Source of the DNA: Motiliproteus sediminis
GTDB taxonomy: Bacteria > Pseudomonadota > Gammaproteobacteria > Pseudomonadales > Balneatricaceae
Direction: 5' to 3'
NCBI RefSeq assembly: GCF_017912535.1
Contig: NZ_JAERQK010000007.1
Coordinates: 1-64,000, forward strand
DNA length: 64,000 nucleotides
Shown here in pieces: positions 24,384 to 35,207 of this stretch. Numbering within the stretch: position 1 is the first letter of the stretch; each line of letters starts with the position of its first letter. The notes beneath the pieces were generated by a model. That model was not told where the DNA came from and searched no databases. It saw only the letters and a list, made by a program, of their open reading frames with translations. A program made the translations under genes and the position numbers.

Positions 24384-24432
24384 AAGCTATCCAGCAATAT
24401 CGATAGGCAGATGCCGCCACTCAGCGACCATC

Positions 24433-24500
24433 AAGCCACGAAGCCACGAAGCCACGAAGCCACGAAGCCACGAAGCCACGAAGCCACGAAGCCACGAAGC
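24433..24500. repeat. 8-bp tandem repeat, eight and a half units
   Basis: Eight perfect copies of AAGCCACG (24433-24496) followed by a half unit AAGC. No spacers, so this is not a CRISPR. It lies 70 bp upstream of the DUF2956 start, just beyond the partial repeat element. Copy number could change by slippage. Confidence 0.9.
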
Positions 24501-24569
24501 AAGCCCGCGGTTTGCCAGCGGCTCAACGACCGGCGAGAATACCCCCACTCCACCACCCGAGAATCCCCC

Positions 24570-24905
24570 ATGGCCCGCTACAACAAATCCAATCCTCCCT
24601 CCGAACAAACCCAGGCCGAGGCGATGGCCATCGCCCGCAGCACCCAGAAACCGGGGCAAACCAAAGAGCAGACCAAACTGATCGCACAGGGGATTGAGAA
24701 AGGGATCGCGGCGTATAAAAAGCAGCAGAAGGCGGTCGCCCGCGAGCGGGATAAACAGCGGAAACGCGAGGCCTCACCGGCCGCGGAGAGCGCCATCACC
24801 GCCGATACCACCACGGATGACCGCGTGCGTTCCGGGCGGCTGCCCTGGCTGCTGCTGGTGATTTCCTGGGGCCTGTTCGCGGCCTACGTTGCCGTCAACG
24901 GATAA
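24570..24905 (+). CDS. DUF2956-family membrane-anchored small protein
   Basis: A 111-residue protein with the DUF2956 signature: MARYNKSNPPSEQTQAEAMA, a PGQTKEQTKLIAQGIEKGIA segment at about 30-50, a basic coiled-coil-like stretch (YKKQQKAVARERDKQRKR), and a single C-terminal membrane helix (LPWLLLVISWGLFAAYVAV). I place the start at the ATG at 24570 because the upstream in-frame codons only translate repeat DNA. The ribosome site is weak (GAGAA). Function is unknown. The tandem repeat just upstream occupies what would be its promoter or leader. Confidence 0.85.
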   Translation: MARYNKSNPPSEQTQAEAMAIARSTQKPGQTKEQTKLIAQGIEKGIAAYKKQQKAVARERDKQRKREASPAAESAITADTTTDDRVRSGRLPWLLLVISWGLFAAYVAVNG

Positions 24906-24944
24906 GCCGTACCAGCAATCAATCGCTCGTCTGCCCAAAACAAA

Positions 24945-24992
24945 ACCGGCCGCTAGATGCGGCCGGTCGGTGGTTACTCGCAGACGAGTAAC
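24945..24992. terminator. Two hairpins between convergent genes
   Basis: ACCGGCCGC/GCGGCCGGT (24945-24967, 9-bp stem) is followed by GTTACTCG/CGAGTAAC (24973-24992, 8-bp stem, 4-nt loop). They separate the DUF2956 gene from the convergent ferredoxin gene and can serve both. Confidence 0.6.
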
Positions 24993-25022
24993 GGGCTGTG
25001 GATAACCACGGGTCAGATGGGC

Positions 25023-25274
<252 letters not shown>

Positions 25275-25292
25275 CTACCTCTTTTCTATCGC

Positions 25293-25853
<561 letters not shown>

Positions 25854-25921
25854 CTAGCGGCACAAATAGAATCAGGTACTATGGATATAGCCCGATGCCT
25901 GCACGTTCGAAGGATATCCCC

Positions 25922-27202
25922 ATGTTTTCTCTGCTTAAGATTCCCTTTTTCCGTTTTGGTTCGATTGTCCCGCTAGCCTTGCTGGCGCTGCTCGGTGGTT
26001 GTTCGGTGATGCAGGACGTTGACCGCGGTCTCTACCAACTGGCGGATCAGGTTTCCGAGACCGACCGTGTCACCGGCGAGCGCAGCCTCAGTCTGGCCTC
26101 GCGCAGTGAGCAGATCGCCACCGGCAACCGGGTGGTGGAGCAGCTGCTGGCGGCCGAAAAGGAAGCCGGCCGCCCCGTGGACCTGGCCCTGGACCGGGTG
26201 CAGTACCAGCGCCTGATCCGCATCTTCGACCGGGTTCACAGCGTCAGCCATCTGCGCAATGAACGCTGGAATGCGGTGCTGATCGACCGTGACAGCTTCA
26301 ACGCCTTTACCACCGGGGGCACCTATATCGTGGTGCATCTGGGGTTGATGCAGCAGCTCAGTGACGACAGTGAGGTGGCCGCGGTGGTGGCGCACGAGAT
26401 CGCCCATACCGTGGCCAACCATGTGTTCGAGGCGCAGAGTCTGACCCAGGCCGCGACTCTGGCCAACTCGGGCTCGGTCAAGCGTGACGGTTACCGCGCC
26501 GCCTTTACCCACGAGAACGAGCGTGAGGCGGACCGGGTCGGCATTCTGTATATGGCGCTGGCCGGCTATGACCCGATGGCTGCCAGCCGCATCTGGCAAC
26601 GGCAGTACCAGGCGGAGGGCAACCGCCGGGCGCTGTTCGCCCACTCCCACCCGGTCAACAGCGAACGTGAAGCCGAAACTCGGGCTGTTGGCGAGAAAGT
26701 AACTGCTTACTATCAGCAGGGGCGCATCAATCCAGAGGCTGCAGCGTTACTGGCCAACAATGTGCTGTGGCAAAAGCGTTCCAGCGAGGGCGTGGCTGCG
26801 GCCGGTGAAGGCGGCGGTCTGCAGGCGTTGGGCAGCACCTTGTTAGGCGCTTTGGTACAGCATGAGCAGGCCAAAACCGAGGAGCGTCGGCAGCAGCAGC
26901 ACGCGGCGTTTGTGCGTTATGTGCAGGCGCAGTTGAATCTGGTCAGTGACGAGCGACCGGCCTCGGATCGTTGGCGGTTGCGGTTCGAATACATGGGCGA
27001 GGTAGAGCTGGCGTCGCTCTCTCTGGGCGGCCAGGTAAAGCAGACCGATGGCGCGCCGGCGACACTGGTGGCGCACATCAAGGGGCCGATTCGCCGGGGG
27101 CAGAGTTTTGTGATCGAGCTGCGCGGTGACATTCTCAAGCCGCTGGATAACCCACGCCAGCAGGTGCAGCTCTATCTGGATGATGCGCTGCCGGTGCAGT
27201 AG
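25922..27202 (+). CDS. M48-family metalloprotease lipoprotein (LoiP/BepA-like)
   Basis: A 426-residue zinc protease anchored to the envelope. The signal peptide ends in LGGC near residue 28, a lipobox. The zinc site HEIAH begins at residue 158, and the third ligand is in ENEREADRVG. After the catalytic domain is a C-terminal region (about 300-426) with beta-rich sequence and no motif I recognise. Family members such as LoiP and BepA degrade or help assemble outer-membrane proteins. The start is the ATG at 25922 with AAGGA upstream; an earlier ATG adds 9 residues. A full repeat element begins 33 bp after the stop. Confidence 0.88.
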   Translation: MFSLLKIPFFRFGSIVPLALLALLGGCSVMQDVDRGLYQLADQVSETDRVTGERSLSLASRSEQIATGNRVVEQLLAAEKEAGRPVDLALDRVQYQRLIRIFDRVHSVSHLRNERWNAVLIDRDSFNAFTTGGTYIVVHLGLMQQLSDDSEVAAVVAHEIAHTVANHVFEAQSLTQAATLANSGSVKRDGYRAAFTHENEREADRVGILYMALAGYDPMAASRIWQRQYQAEGNRRALFAHSHPVNSEREAETRAVGEKVTAYYQQGRINPEAAALLANNVLWQKRSSEGVAAAGEGGGLQALGSTLLGALVQHEQAKTEERRQQQHAAFVRYVQAQLNLVSDERPASDRWRLRFEYMGEVELASLSLGGQVKQTDGAPATLVAHIKGPIRRGQSFVIELRGDILKPLDNPRQQVQLYLDDALPVQ

Positions 27203-27234
27203 GGCCTGAATTTGGTTGTGTGCGGGTCCATGGG

Positions 27235-27975
27235 ATGGCTTAGATCGGCGCGAAGCGGACGTTTTTGCTCGGCTGAGAAGCGACTCAATCAATGGCGTTT
27301 GAAGCTCATTTGCTGTGTTGCTTGAAAGCCTTTGTTCCGCCCACTCGGGCGGCCCTATTCTTTGGCAAACGTTCCAAAGAACAGGGGAAGAAAGAACTAC
27401 TTGTGCCTTATGTTCCCCTGGTTCCGCCGCCCAACGGGTCCACTGCGCGCGGCAACGGTGATTCTGGCGGATCGGACGGCACATACCTGTGCCGCAATCC
27501 GGCTCGGCGTCCATGCCTCGCCCCGCGCTTTGCGCGGGCCTGATCGAATCCCCGTCACCGTGCTCATCGGCTCCAAAGGGGCTAACTCGCAGCCGGATTA
27601 CCGCATTCTTACTCGAGCCCGAAAAGCAGCTAACGGCACCCGGAGTGCGGCTGGCACCCCCGGCCCTCCGAAAGACGACGAGCACTGGGCGCTCTTGAGG
27701 GTTTCAGCCCGTCAGGGGCAAGGCCCGGATGGCCGCAGCCACAACAGTATGGCCAGGGACGGCCATTCTGTTGTGCCCCTCAAGGGCGTTCAGCGCGCCG
27801 GTCCCGTAGGGCGGCTTTTGTGGGCGAGTGTTTTTTGGTTACTTTTTGTCACGACGGACAAAAAGTGACCCGCCCGGGTGGGCGGAACAAAGACCATCTG
27901 ATTGCAGTGGAAGGAGATTGAAACACCGTTTATAGAAGCAATCTCAGATGTCCGCTCCGCGCCGATATGAGCCAT
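27235..27975. repeat. Terminal-inverted-repeat element, copy 2 (non-coding)
   Basis: A 741-bp element. The terminal inverted repeats are 28 bp: 27235-27262 pairs with the reverse complement of 27948-27975 with four mismatches, sharing ATCGGCGCG and AGCGGAC. The interior is nearly identical to copy 1. The hairpin near the right end (27838-27869) has a 13-bp stem with one wobble; its stem sequence differs from copy 1. ORFs on both strands are not protein-like. The right end stops 20 bp before the rsmD stop codon, a position like that of copy 1 next to its minus-strand gene. Confidence 0.85.
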
Positions 27976-27995
27976 TCCACCTGTCGGCACAAACC

Positions 27996-28601
27996 TTAAC
28001 CGTCAACCTCTCCGCCGCGGCGATAGAGATAGCAGCTGACCTGACCCGCGCTCTTCTGCCGATGCTGGATCCAGTTGGCCGGCACAGGCAGCTGGCGCAG
28101 CTCTTTTTCCGCTTCGATATAGATCATCGCGTTATCACTGAGCAGACCACCTTGCTCCAGCAACGCACAGCAGGGCTCCAGCATCCCCTGCCGGAACGGC
28201 GGATCGAGAAACACCAGATCGAATTGAGTACCGCTCTGCTGGTGGCGCTCCAGCCAGCGCTGGGCTGCATCTTGCTCCACGCGAACCCGCTTCGCTTTCA
28301 GCAGTGCCAGATTGACTTCCAGCTGCCGCACCACCTCCCCCGAGCGATCCACCAACACCGTTTCGCCAGCTCCGCGTGACAGCGCTTCCAGCCCCAGTGC
28401 GCCGCTGCCGCTGAACAGGTCGAGGCAGCGGGCACCGGGCAGATCCAGTTGCAGCCAGTTGAACAGGGTCTCGCGGATCCGGTCCGGGGTCGGGCGCAGG
28501 CCGTCGATGGTGGGAAAGCTCAGCTTTCTGCCGCGCCATTCGCCACCGATGATACGCAGTTGATTGCTGGCGGCGGGTCGGCGGGCGGGTTTACGGGGCA
28601 T
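27996..28601 (-). CDS. rsmD: 16S rRNA (guanine-966 N2)-methyltransferase
   Basis: A 201-residue SAM-dependent methyltransferase that modifies G966 of 16S rRNA in the small subunit. Motif I is DLFSGSGALGLEALSRGA (residues 60-77), and the catalytic motif IV is the DPPF at about residue 132. The N-terminal RIIGGEWRGRKLSF and RPTPDRIRETLFNWL segments are typical. It starts 4 bp after the stop of the M16-like gene, consistent with co-transcription. This is the Pseudomonas order rsmD-M16-ftsY. Confidence 0.96.
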   Translation of the reverse strand: MPRKPARRPAASNQLRIIGGEWRGRKLSFPTIDGLRPTPDRIRETLFNWLQLDLPGARCLDLFSGSGALGLEALSRGAGETVLVDRSGEVVRQLEVNLALLKAKRVRVEQDAAQRWLERHQQSGTQFDLVFLDPPFRQGMLEPCCALLEQGGLLSDNAMIYIEAEKELRQLPVPANWIQHRQKSAGQVSCYLYRRGGEVDG

Positions 28602-28605
28602 GATT

Positions 28606-29769
28606 CTATGGCTCCTGGGACAGCGGGCTGAGTCGATAGGTTTGATACGCCGCCGGGTTCAGCAGTTCACCGAGTTGGCGTTGAAGGCTGGCGTCGTCGA
28701 AGCGTTCTATTGTAGCGGCAAAGCGCGGTAGTGCGTCCAATGGCAGTTCGTAGGTGGCGATGGTTTCCAGCAGGTCGAGATAGCCCAGCGGCTGGCTGAG
28801 ACTGGCATGCAGACGCTGCTGCAGTTTGTCGGTCATCGCTGCAACGTCGCTGTCGTTACTCCGGGCGACCTGTGCCAGCTGTTGCAGCAGCCGGTCAGGT
28901 TCGATGGCGGTGTCGCCGCGATAGCTCAGGGTCAGGCGGCTGCGCTCGCGCCGGGGCTGCCAATCCAGTGTCACCCCCGCACGGGCGGCGTGCTGCTGCA
29001 ACCACTGTACTGCCAGCAGGGTCGGATCGTAGTCCGGCGCATGGCGGCCCGGCAGGTCACGCTGCACTTGCAGCAGGTGTTCGGTTTGCGGCGCGCTACG
29101 CTGGGTTGATGCTGGCAGGCGTGGTGGGGTTGACGGCCAGGGGGTACCGATCGCCAGTCGCTGCAGCCCCTGTTGCCAGTGGTTGCGCTCCTGTTCTGTC
29201 AGCGGGCGTGCCGCGATCAGGCGTAGCTGGGCGCGGCTGATCCAGTTGCCGTAGAGTTGCTCCAGGCTGTCCTCGTTGGCCGGGTGATCAGGCCAGGCGC
29301 CGGGCAGTGGCTGGTGGTCGGCCAGACGGCGGGCGGCGGTCAGCCGGCGCTGCGCCTCGGCCAGGGTGGCGGGATCGGGGCGGCGGGCCAGCGCGTCGAG
29401 CAGGGCATCGATTGCGTTGTCCGGTTGCAGCCGCAGGGTCAGGCGCAGCCGATCCGGCAGCCGGTGGCGCTGGATCAGTCCCGGCAGCGGCTGGGCGCTT
29501 AGTTGCGTGGCCAGCAGCTGTTCGAGGCTGGCGGCCAGCGGTGCGTCGGCGTCGAGATAGGGGGGCAGCAGCAGAACCAGCCGCAGCAGATCCGGATGTT
29601 CGGCGGGTTCGGCCGGACTCAGTAGCGGCACCTCCGCCAGCGTCTGGCGCTGCAGGGTCGGCCAGCTGACTGACGGCGAGGAGAGCGACAGCAGGGCGAT
29701 GACGATGGTCAGGATGATGATGATCCAGTTCAGTTGTTGGCGGCTGAACAGGGGCTTGCGCGAACTCAT
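28606..29769 (-). CDS. Eroded M16-peptidase-like membrane protein
   Basis: A 387-residue protein with one N-terminal membrane anchor (residues 14-30). It occupies the place where pseudomonads carry M16-family peptidase genes between rsmD and ftsY. The layout (two helical halves, a C-terminal LLDALARRP/LQRQLGELLNP type of sequence) is compatible with a shrunken M16 homologue. There is no HxxEH zinc motif, so catalysis is not expected. Arg, Leu, Gln and Pro are strongly over-represented, as in fast-drifting proteins. The reading frame is intact with an ordinary start, so it is probably expressed. The M16 relation rests mainly on position. Confidence 0.55.
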   Translation of the reverse strand: MSSRKPLFSRQQLNWIIIILTIVIALLSLSSPSVSWPTLQRQTLAEVPLLSPAEPAEHPDLLRLVLLLPPYLDADAPLAASLEQLLATQLSAQPLPGLIQRHRLPDRLRLTLRLQPDNAIDALLDALARRPDPATLAEAQRRLTAARRLADHQPLPGAWPDHPANEDSLEQLYGNWISRAQLRLIAARPLTEQERNHWQQGLQRLAIGTPWPSTPPRLPASTQRSAPQTEHLLQVQRDLPGRHAPDYDPTLLAVQWLQQHAARAGVTLDWQPRRERSRLTLSYRGDTAIEPDRLLQQLAQVARSNDSDVAAMTDKLQQRLHASLSQPLGYLDLLETIATYELPLDALPRFAATIERFDDASLQRQLGELLNPAAYQTYRLSPLSQEP

Positions 29770-29927
29770 GGGGGTGACTCCTTGGTTGGCCAGAGTGTAA
29801 CCCTCAAGGGCCCCTTCATGCTAAGATCTGCGGCTGTTTTGTCGGTGTGGCCATGGAGCGTTGGCGCGATCCCTTTGGCCACCGGTCGCCGGCGTTAATG
29901 CAATTTCAGTAACGGATTCTTGAGTCG

Positions 29928-31331
<1,404 letters not shown>

Positions 31332-31348
31332 GCGAACGGGGAGGCCGC

Positions 31349-32008
31349 ATGATCAGCTTCGACAACGTCAGCATGCGTTACCACACCGGATTCGAGGCGC
31401 TGAAGCAGGTCAGCTTCCGCCTCGGTGCGGGCGAGATGGCGTTCCTGACCGGTCACTCGGGGGCCGGTAAAAGCACGCTGCTGAAACTGATCATCCTGAT
31501 GGAGCGTGCCAGTCAGGGCCAGGTGTGGGTCGACGAACAGAACCTCAATCGCATGGTCTCGCGCCAGATCCCCTTTCACCGGCGCAAGATCGGGGTGGTG
31601 TTTCAGAACCACCAGTTGCTGTTTGACCGCTCGGTATACGAAAACGTGGCACTGCCGCTGAAGATCGGTGGCTTCGATGGTGACGATATCGGCCGCCGGG
31701 TGCGTGCCGCACTGGATAAGGTGGGGCTGTTGAGCAAAGAGAAGCTCAACCCGATTCGGCTCTCCAGCGGTGAGCAGCAGCGGGTGGGTATCGCCCGCGC
31801 CATCGTCAACAAACCCAAGCTGTTGCTGGCCGACGAGCCTACCGGCAACCTCGACCCGGAGTTGTCGGCCGACATCATGGGGCTGTTTCATCAGTTCAAT
31901 CAGGTGGGGGTGTCGGTGTTGGTGGCCAGCCACGATCTCGACCTGATATCGCGGCTACCCTACCGCCGTCTGGTGCTGGACCAGGGGAGGTTGCTGACCC
32001 ATGGCTAA
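31349..32008 (+). CDS. ftsE: Cell-division ATP-binding protein FtsE
   Basis: A 219-residue ABC ATPase that works with FtsX at the divisome to control peptidoglycan hydrolases. Walker A is GHSGAGKSTL (36-45), the signature region LSSGEQQR (about 139-146), and Walker B LLLADEPTGNLD. The signature has Ser-Ser-Gly-Glu where many ABC proteins have Leu-Ser-Gly-Gly. GGGGAGG ribosome site. It overlaps ftsX by 8 bp. Confidence 0.96.
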   Translation: MISFDNVSMRYHTGFEALKQVSFRLGAGEMAFLTGHSGAGKSTLLKLIILMERASQGQVWVDEQNLNRMVSRQIPFHRRKIGVVFQNHQLLFDRSVYENVALPLKIGGFDGDDIGRRVRAALDKVGLLSKEKLNPIRLSSGEQQRVGIARAIVNKPKLLLADEPTGNLDPELSADIMGLFHQFNQVGVSVLVASHDLDLISRLPYRRLVLDQGRLLTHG

Positions 32009-32987
32009 GCAACCGCTACGCAACTCTGGCCGGGGCAGCGCCGAACGTCACAAGGTGGCCGTGGGTGACCGCGGACGTGGCTATCTGGCTCACCATCGCG
32101 AGGTGCTGGTCAGTTCGCTGCAGCGACTGCTGGCGGAGCCGCTGGCCACGCTAATGACACTGATGGTGATGGCGATTGCGCTGACCCTGCCGTCGGTGAT
32201 GCTGGTGGGGCTGCAGGACGCCCAGGGGCTGAGCGAGCAATGGCGTGGGGCCGGTGAAATGACGCTGTTTCTCGATGCCGGCCTGAGTGAGGCCGAGGGT
32301 CAGGCGTTGTCGGCGCAGCTGGTGGATAATTCGCAGATAGCGTCCACGCTGTACCTGTCCAAGGCCGACGCGCTGGCGGAGTTCAAGCAGTACTCGGGCC
32401 TCGGCGATACCCTTGGCCTGCTTGATCACAATCCGTTGCCTGCGGTGATTCTGGTGGAGCCGGACGCCGGTTACCGCCAGCCACAGCAGTTGCAGCAACT
32501 GGCGACCTTGCTGGAAGCGGTCGATGGCGTTGCCGAGGTGGTGCTGGACCTTGCCTGGGTGGATCGTCTGCGCGCAATCATCGCCTTTGCCCGCAGTCTG
32601 GCCTGGGTACTGGGCGGGCTGCTGGGTCTGGGGATGCTGCTGGTGGTGGGTAATACCATTCGGCTTGAGATCGAGAACCGTCGCGACGAGATCGTGGTGG
32701 TCAAACTGGTGGGCGCCACCGACGCTTTTGTACGCCGGCCTTTCCTTTATACCGGCTTCTGGTACGGGCTGGGCGCAGGCTTGCTGGCATGGTGCTTAAT
32801 TCAGTTGATTCTGTTATATCTCGGCACTACTCTGAGTGAATTGATCGGTCTCTATCCCGGCAGCTTCGAACTGTCGGGACTAGGGATAGCAGGGGCGTTG
32901 TCGATGCTGCTGTTCGCCATTCTGCTCGGGGTTGCTGGTGCCTGGCTGGCGGTGGTGCGTCATCTGGCGGCCATTGAGCCCCGCTAA
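32001..32987 (+). CDS. ftsX: Cell-division protein FtsX
   Basis: A 328-residue inner-membrane partner of FtsE. A cytoplasmic N-terminus leads to a first membrane helix (LMTLMVMAIALTLPSVMLVG, about residues 51-70) and a periplasmic domain to about 190. Three more helices follow in the C-terminal half, with a conserved EIENRRDEIVVVKLVGATDA loop near 218-237. FtsX passes conformational change to periplasmic amidase activators. The start overlaps the ftsE stop. Confidence 0.95.
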   Translation: MAKQPLRNSGRGSAERHKVAVGDRGRGYLAHHREVLVSSLQRLLAEPLATLMTLMVMAIALTLPSVMLVGLQDAQGLSEQWRGAGEMTLFLDAGLSEAEGQALSAQLVDNSQIASTLYLSKADALAEFKQYSGLGDTLGLLDHNPLPAVILVEPDAGYRQPQQLQQLATLLEAVDGVAEVVLDLAWVDRLRAIIAFARSLAWVLGGLLGLGMLLVVGNTIRLEIENRRDEIVVVKLVGATDAFVRRPFLYTGFWYGLGAGLLAWCLIQLILLYLGTTLSELIGLYPGSFELSGLGIAGALSMLLFAILLGVAGAWLAVVRHLAAIEPR

Positions 32988-33029
32988 CATCTCTCTTTTC
33001 ATTTGTTGTCAGCTACCAAGGAGCTTGCT

Positions 33030-34124
33030 GTGTTCGGAACGTCGAAGTTGAAGCAGGAGATCGCCGAACTACGTGACCGGCTGGCCGCCGCGGAACAGGA
33101 GAATGCCGCCAGAAGCGCTGAAATAGCGCGTCTGGAGCAACAGGCGTTGACCCAACAGGCGCAACTTGACGCCGACCATGAGACACGCCAGAGACGGGTG
33201 CACAAACTCTGGTTTTCCGGTTCAGAGGCGGTGTTCGACGTGCGCGAAAGCATGGCACATACCGCCGGCGAGCTGCAGGAGGAACGCCACCAGCTCAAGG
33301 ATGCCCAGGCGATGTTCGACCGCAGCTCCACGGTGCTCTCCACCATCGAGGGCAGCCTGCAGGGAATTGCAGCGGACGCCGAGCGTAATAGCGAACATCT
33401 GCAGCAGCTGCAGGGACCGGCCGGGGAAATTTCACGCTTCGTCGGAGTGATTTCGGAGATCTCCGAGCAGACCAATCTACTGGCTCTGAATGCGGCAATT
33501 GAAGCCGCCCGCGCCGGTGAGCAGGGGCGCGGTTTTGCGGTGGTGGCGGATGAGGTTCGATCATTGGCGCAGAAAGCGAGCAGCGCCAGCGCCGAGATCT
33601 CACGTCTGGTCACCAGCATCAGCGAACGCACCACCGTGGCCAACTCGGATATCAGCGGCATGGCCGAACAGAGCGCGGAGCTGGTTAAATCCACCGCCGA
33701 GGTCAACCAGACCGTTGACCAGGTACTGGAGCTGTCGCGCCGGATGCACGCCATCGTCGGCCGCAGCGCGGCCAACTCCTTTATTGAAACCGTCAAGCTG
33801 GACCACGTGGTGTGGAAGACCGAGGTCTACAAGGTGCTGATGGACGAGAGCCAGAAGAGCATCAGCGACTTTGCCGACCACACCCAGTGTCGCCTGGGCA
33901 AATGGTATTTCGACGGCGACGGCGGTGCGCTGTATGCCGATATCGCCGCGTTCCAGTCCCTCGACGAGCCTCACCGGATGGTGCATCAGCACGGTTTGGA
34001 GGCGCTGCGCCTGATGGCGGACAACGATGCGAACGGTGCGGTGGACGCGTTGTCGCGCATGGAGGATGCCAGCCGGGTGGTGATCGATCTGTTGGGCAGA
34101 CTGGAGGCTGAAATCAGTCGCTAA
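33030..34124 (+). CDS. Soluble methyl-accepting chemotaxis-type protein with a CZB domain
   Basis: A 364-residue cytoplasmic chemoreceptor without membrane helices. An N-terminal coiled coil is followed by the conserved signalling hairpin tip ([20 protein letters not shown] near residues 147-166, then [15 protein letters not shown]). A C-terminal chemoreceptor zinc-binding (CZB) domain holds the metal ligands in [17 protein letters not shown] and MVHQHG. CZB proteins bind zinc and have been linked to hypochlorite and redox sensing or to diguanylate cyclase control. The GTG start at 33030 has AAGGAG 6 nt upstream; a start at 33003 is less likely. It lies between ftsX and rpoH, which are neighbours in Pseudomonas. 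No chemotaxis operon is in the window. Confidence 0.88.
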   Translation: MFGTSKLKQEIAELRDRLAAAEQENAARSAEIARLEQQALTQQAQLDADHETRQRRVHKLWFSGSEAVFDVRESMAHTAGELQEERHQLKDAQAMFDRSSTVLSTIEGSLQGIAADAERNSEHLQQLQGPAGEISRFVGVISEISEQTNLLALNAAIEAARAGEQGRGFAVVADEVRSLAQKASSASAEISRLVTSISERTTVANSDISGMAEQSAELVKSTAEVNQTVDQVLELSRRMHAIVGRSAANSFIETVKLDHVVWKTEVYKVLMDESQKSISDFADHTQCRLGKWYFDGDGGALYADIAAFQSLDEPHRMVHQHGLEALRLMADNDANGAVDALSRMEDASRVVIDLLGRLEAEISR

Positions 34125-34196
34125 AACCGAGTGGTTGCCTGGGGTAAGTTAGGTCGCTAAACTATTCGGTCCGATGCAGCAGCCGGATCGTTGAAT

Positions 34197-34225
34197 GGAA
34201 CTCGGAATCGTGCCGACGGTCCATA
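34197..34225 (+). promoter_or_regulatory. Possible RpoE-type promoter upstream of rpoH
   Basis: GGAACTC (34197-34203), a 16-bp spacer, then TCCATA (34220-34225). This fits the sigma-E pattern GGAACTT-N15/16-TCnnA and lies 36-64 bp before the start codon. rpoH of enteric bacteria has a sigma-E promoter, which supports the idea. Assigned by eye. Confidence 0.4.
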
Positions 34226-34260
34226 TCATCGGTCCACAAAGTGAGTAATACGGAGAGACG

Positions 34261-35115
34261 ATGGGTACCTCGTTACAACCTGTAGATCTGATGAGTCCTG
34301 GCCGTAACCTTGAAGGTTACATCCAAACTGTCAGTGCTATTCCGGTGCTTACCGTTGAGCAGGAGCGCGAACTGGCTGAGCGGCTGTTTTATCAGGAAGA
34401 CCTGGAGGCAGCGCGGCAGCTGGTTATGGCGCACCTGCGTTTTGTCGTGCATATCGCCAAGAGCTACTCCGGCTATGGCCTGTCCCAGGCAGACCTGATT
34501 CAGGAGGGCAACGTGGGCCTGATGAAGGCGGTCAAGCGCTTTGACCCCCGAGTCGGCGTGCGGCTGGTCTCCTTTGCGGTGCACTGGATCAAGGCCGAAA
34601 TGCACGAGTTTATTCTGCGCAACTGGCGGATCGTCAAGGTGGCGACCACCAAGGCCCAGCGCAAGATGTTCTTCAACCTGCGCAGCGCCAAGAAAACCCT
34701 GGGCTGGTTCACCAACGACGAAGTGCATGCAGTGGCCGAAGATCTCGGCGTCGAGCCCAAGGTGGTGCGCGAGATGGAACGCCGTCTGAGTGCGCAGGAT
34801 GCCGCCTTCGACGCGGGTGTTGACGACGACAGCGACGAAGCTTACAAGGCGCCGGCTTACTATCTGGAAGATCAGCGCGCCGACCCGGCACGACTGCTGG
34901 AAGACGCCCAATGGGGTCAGCAGTCCAACGACAAGCTGCAAAGCGCGATCGAAACCCTCGATGACCGCAGCCGCAATATTCTGGTTCAGCGCTGGTTGTC
35001 GGAAGAGAAGGCAACCCTGCATGAACTGGCGGCGGAGTACCAGGTGTCTGCCGAGCGGATCCGCCAGTTGGAGAAAAGCGCGATGAAGAAAGTGAAAGCG
35101 CTGATGGTGATCTGA
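34261..35115 (+). CDS. rpoH: Heat-shock sigma factor RpoH (sigma-32)
   Basis: A 284-residue sigma factor directing RNA polymerase to heat-shock promoters. Region 2 has [20 protein letters not shown] and [19 protein letters not shown]. The RpoH box QRKMFFNLR, involved in core binding and chaperone control, is near residues 137-145. Region 4 ends with a helix-turn-helix ([20 protein letters not shown]). GAGAG ribosome site. It is followed by a strong terminator. Confidence 0.97.
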   Translation: MGTSLQPVDLMSPGRNLEGYIQTVSAIPVLTVEQERELAERLFYQEDLEAARQLVMAHLRFVVHIAKSYSGYGLSQADLIQEGNVGLMKAVKRFDPRVGVRLVSFAVHWIKAEMHEFILRNWRIVKVATTKAQRKMFFNLRSAKKTLGWFTNDEVHAVAEDLGVEPKVVREMERRLSAQDAAFDAGVDDDSDEAYKAPAYYLEDQRADPARLLEDAQWGQQSNDKLQSAIETLDDRSRNILVQRWLSEEKATLHELAAEYQVSAERIRQLEKSAMKKVKALMVI

Positions 35116-35132
35116 TCACCCCTACCCTGATC

Positions 35133-35165
35133 CACGCCGGGCTTGTCCCGGCGTGTTTGTTTTTG
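35133..35165 (+). terminator. Rho-independent terminator of rpoH
   Basis: CACGCCGGG/CCCGGCGTG, a 9-bp perfect stem with a 5-nt loop, followed by TTTGTTTTTG. It starts 17 bp after the rpoH stop. Confidence 0.85.
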
Positions 35166-35207
35166 CACCGGCTCTTCCCTGCCGGCGATGCAGCGAGCAG
35201 CCAGCTG

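Noticed and set aside
24433-24500. Possible CRISPR array
   Set aside because: The repeats are 8 bp, contiguous and without spacers, and no cas genes are present.
24243-24569. Upstream in-frame extension of the DUF2956 gene
   Set aside because: It translates the repeat element and the 8-bp tandem repeat. The family similarity begins exactly at the ATG at 24570.
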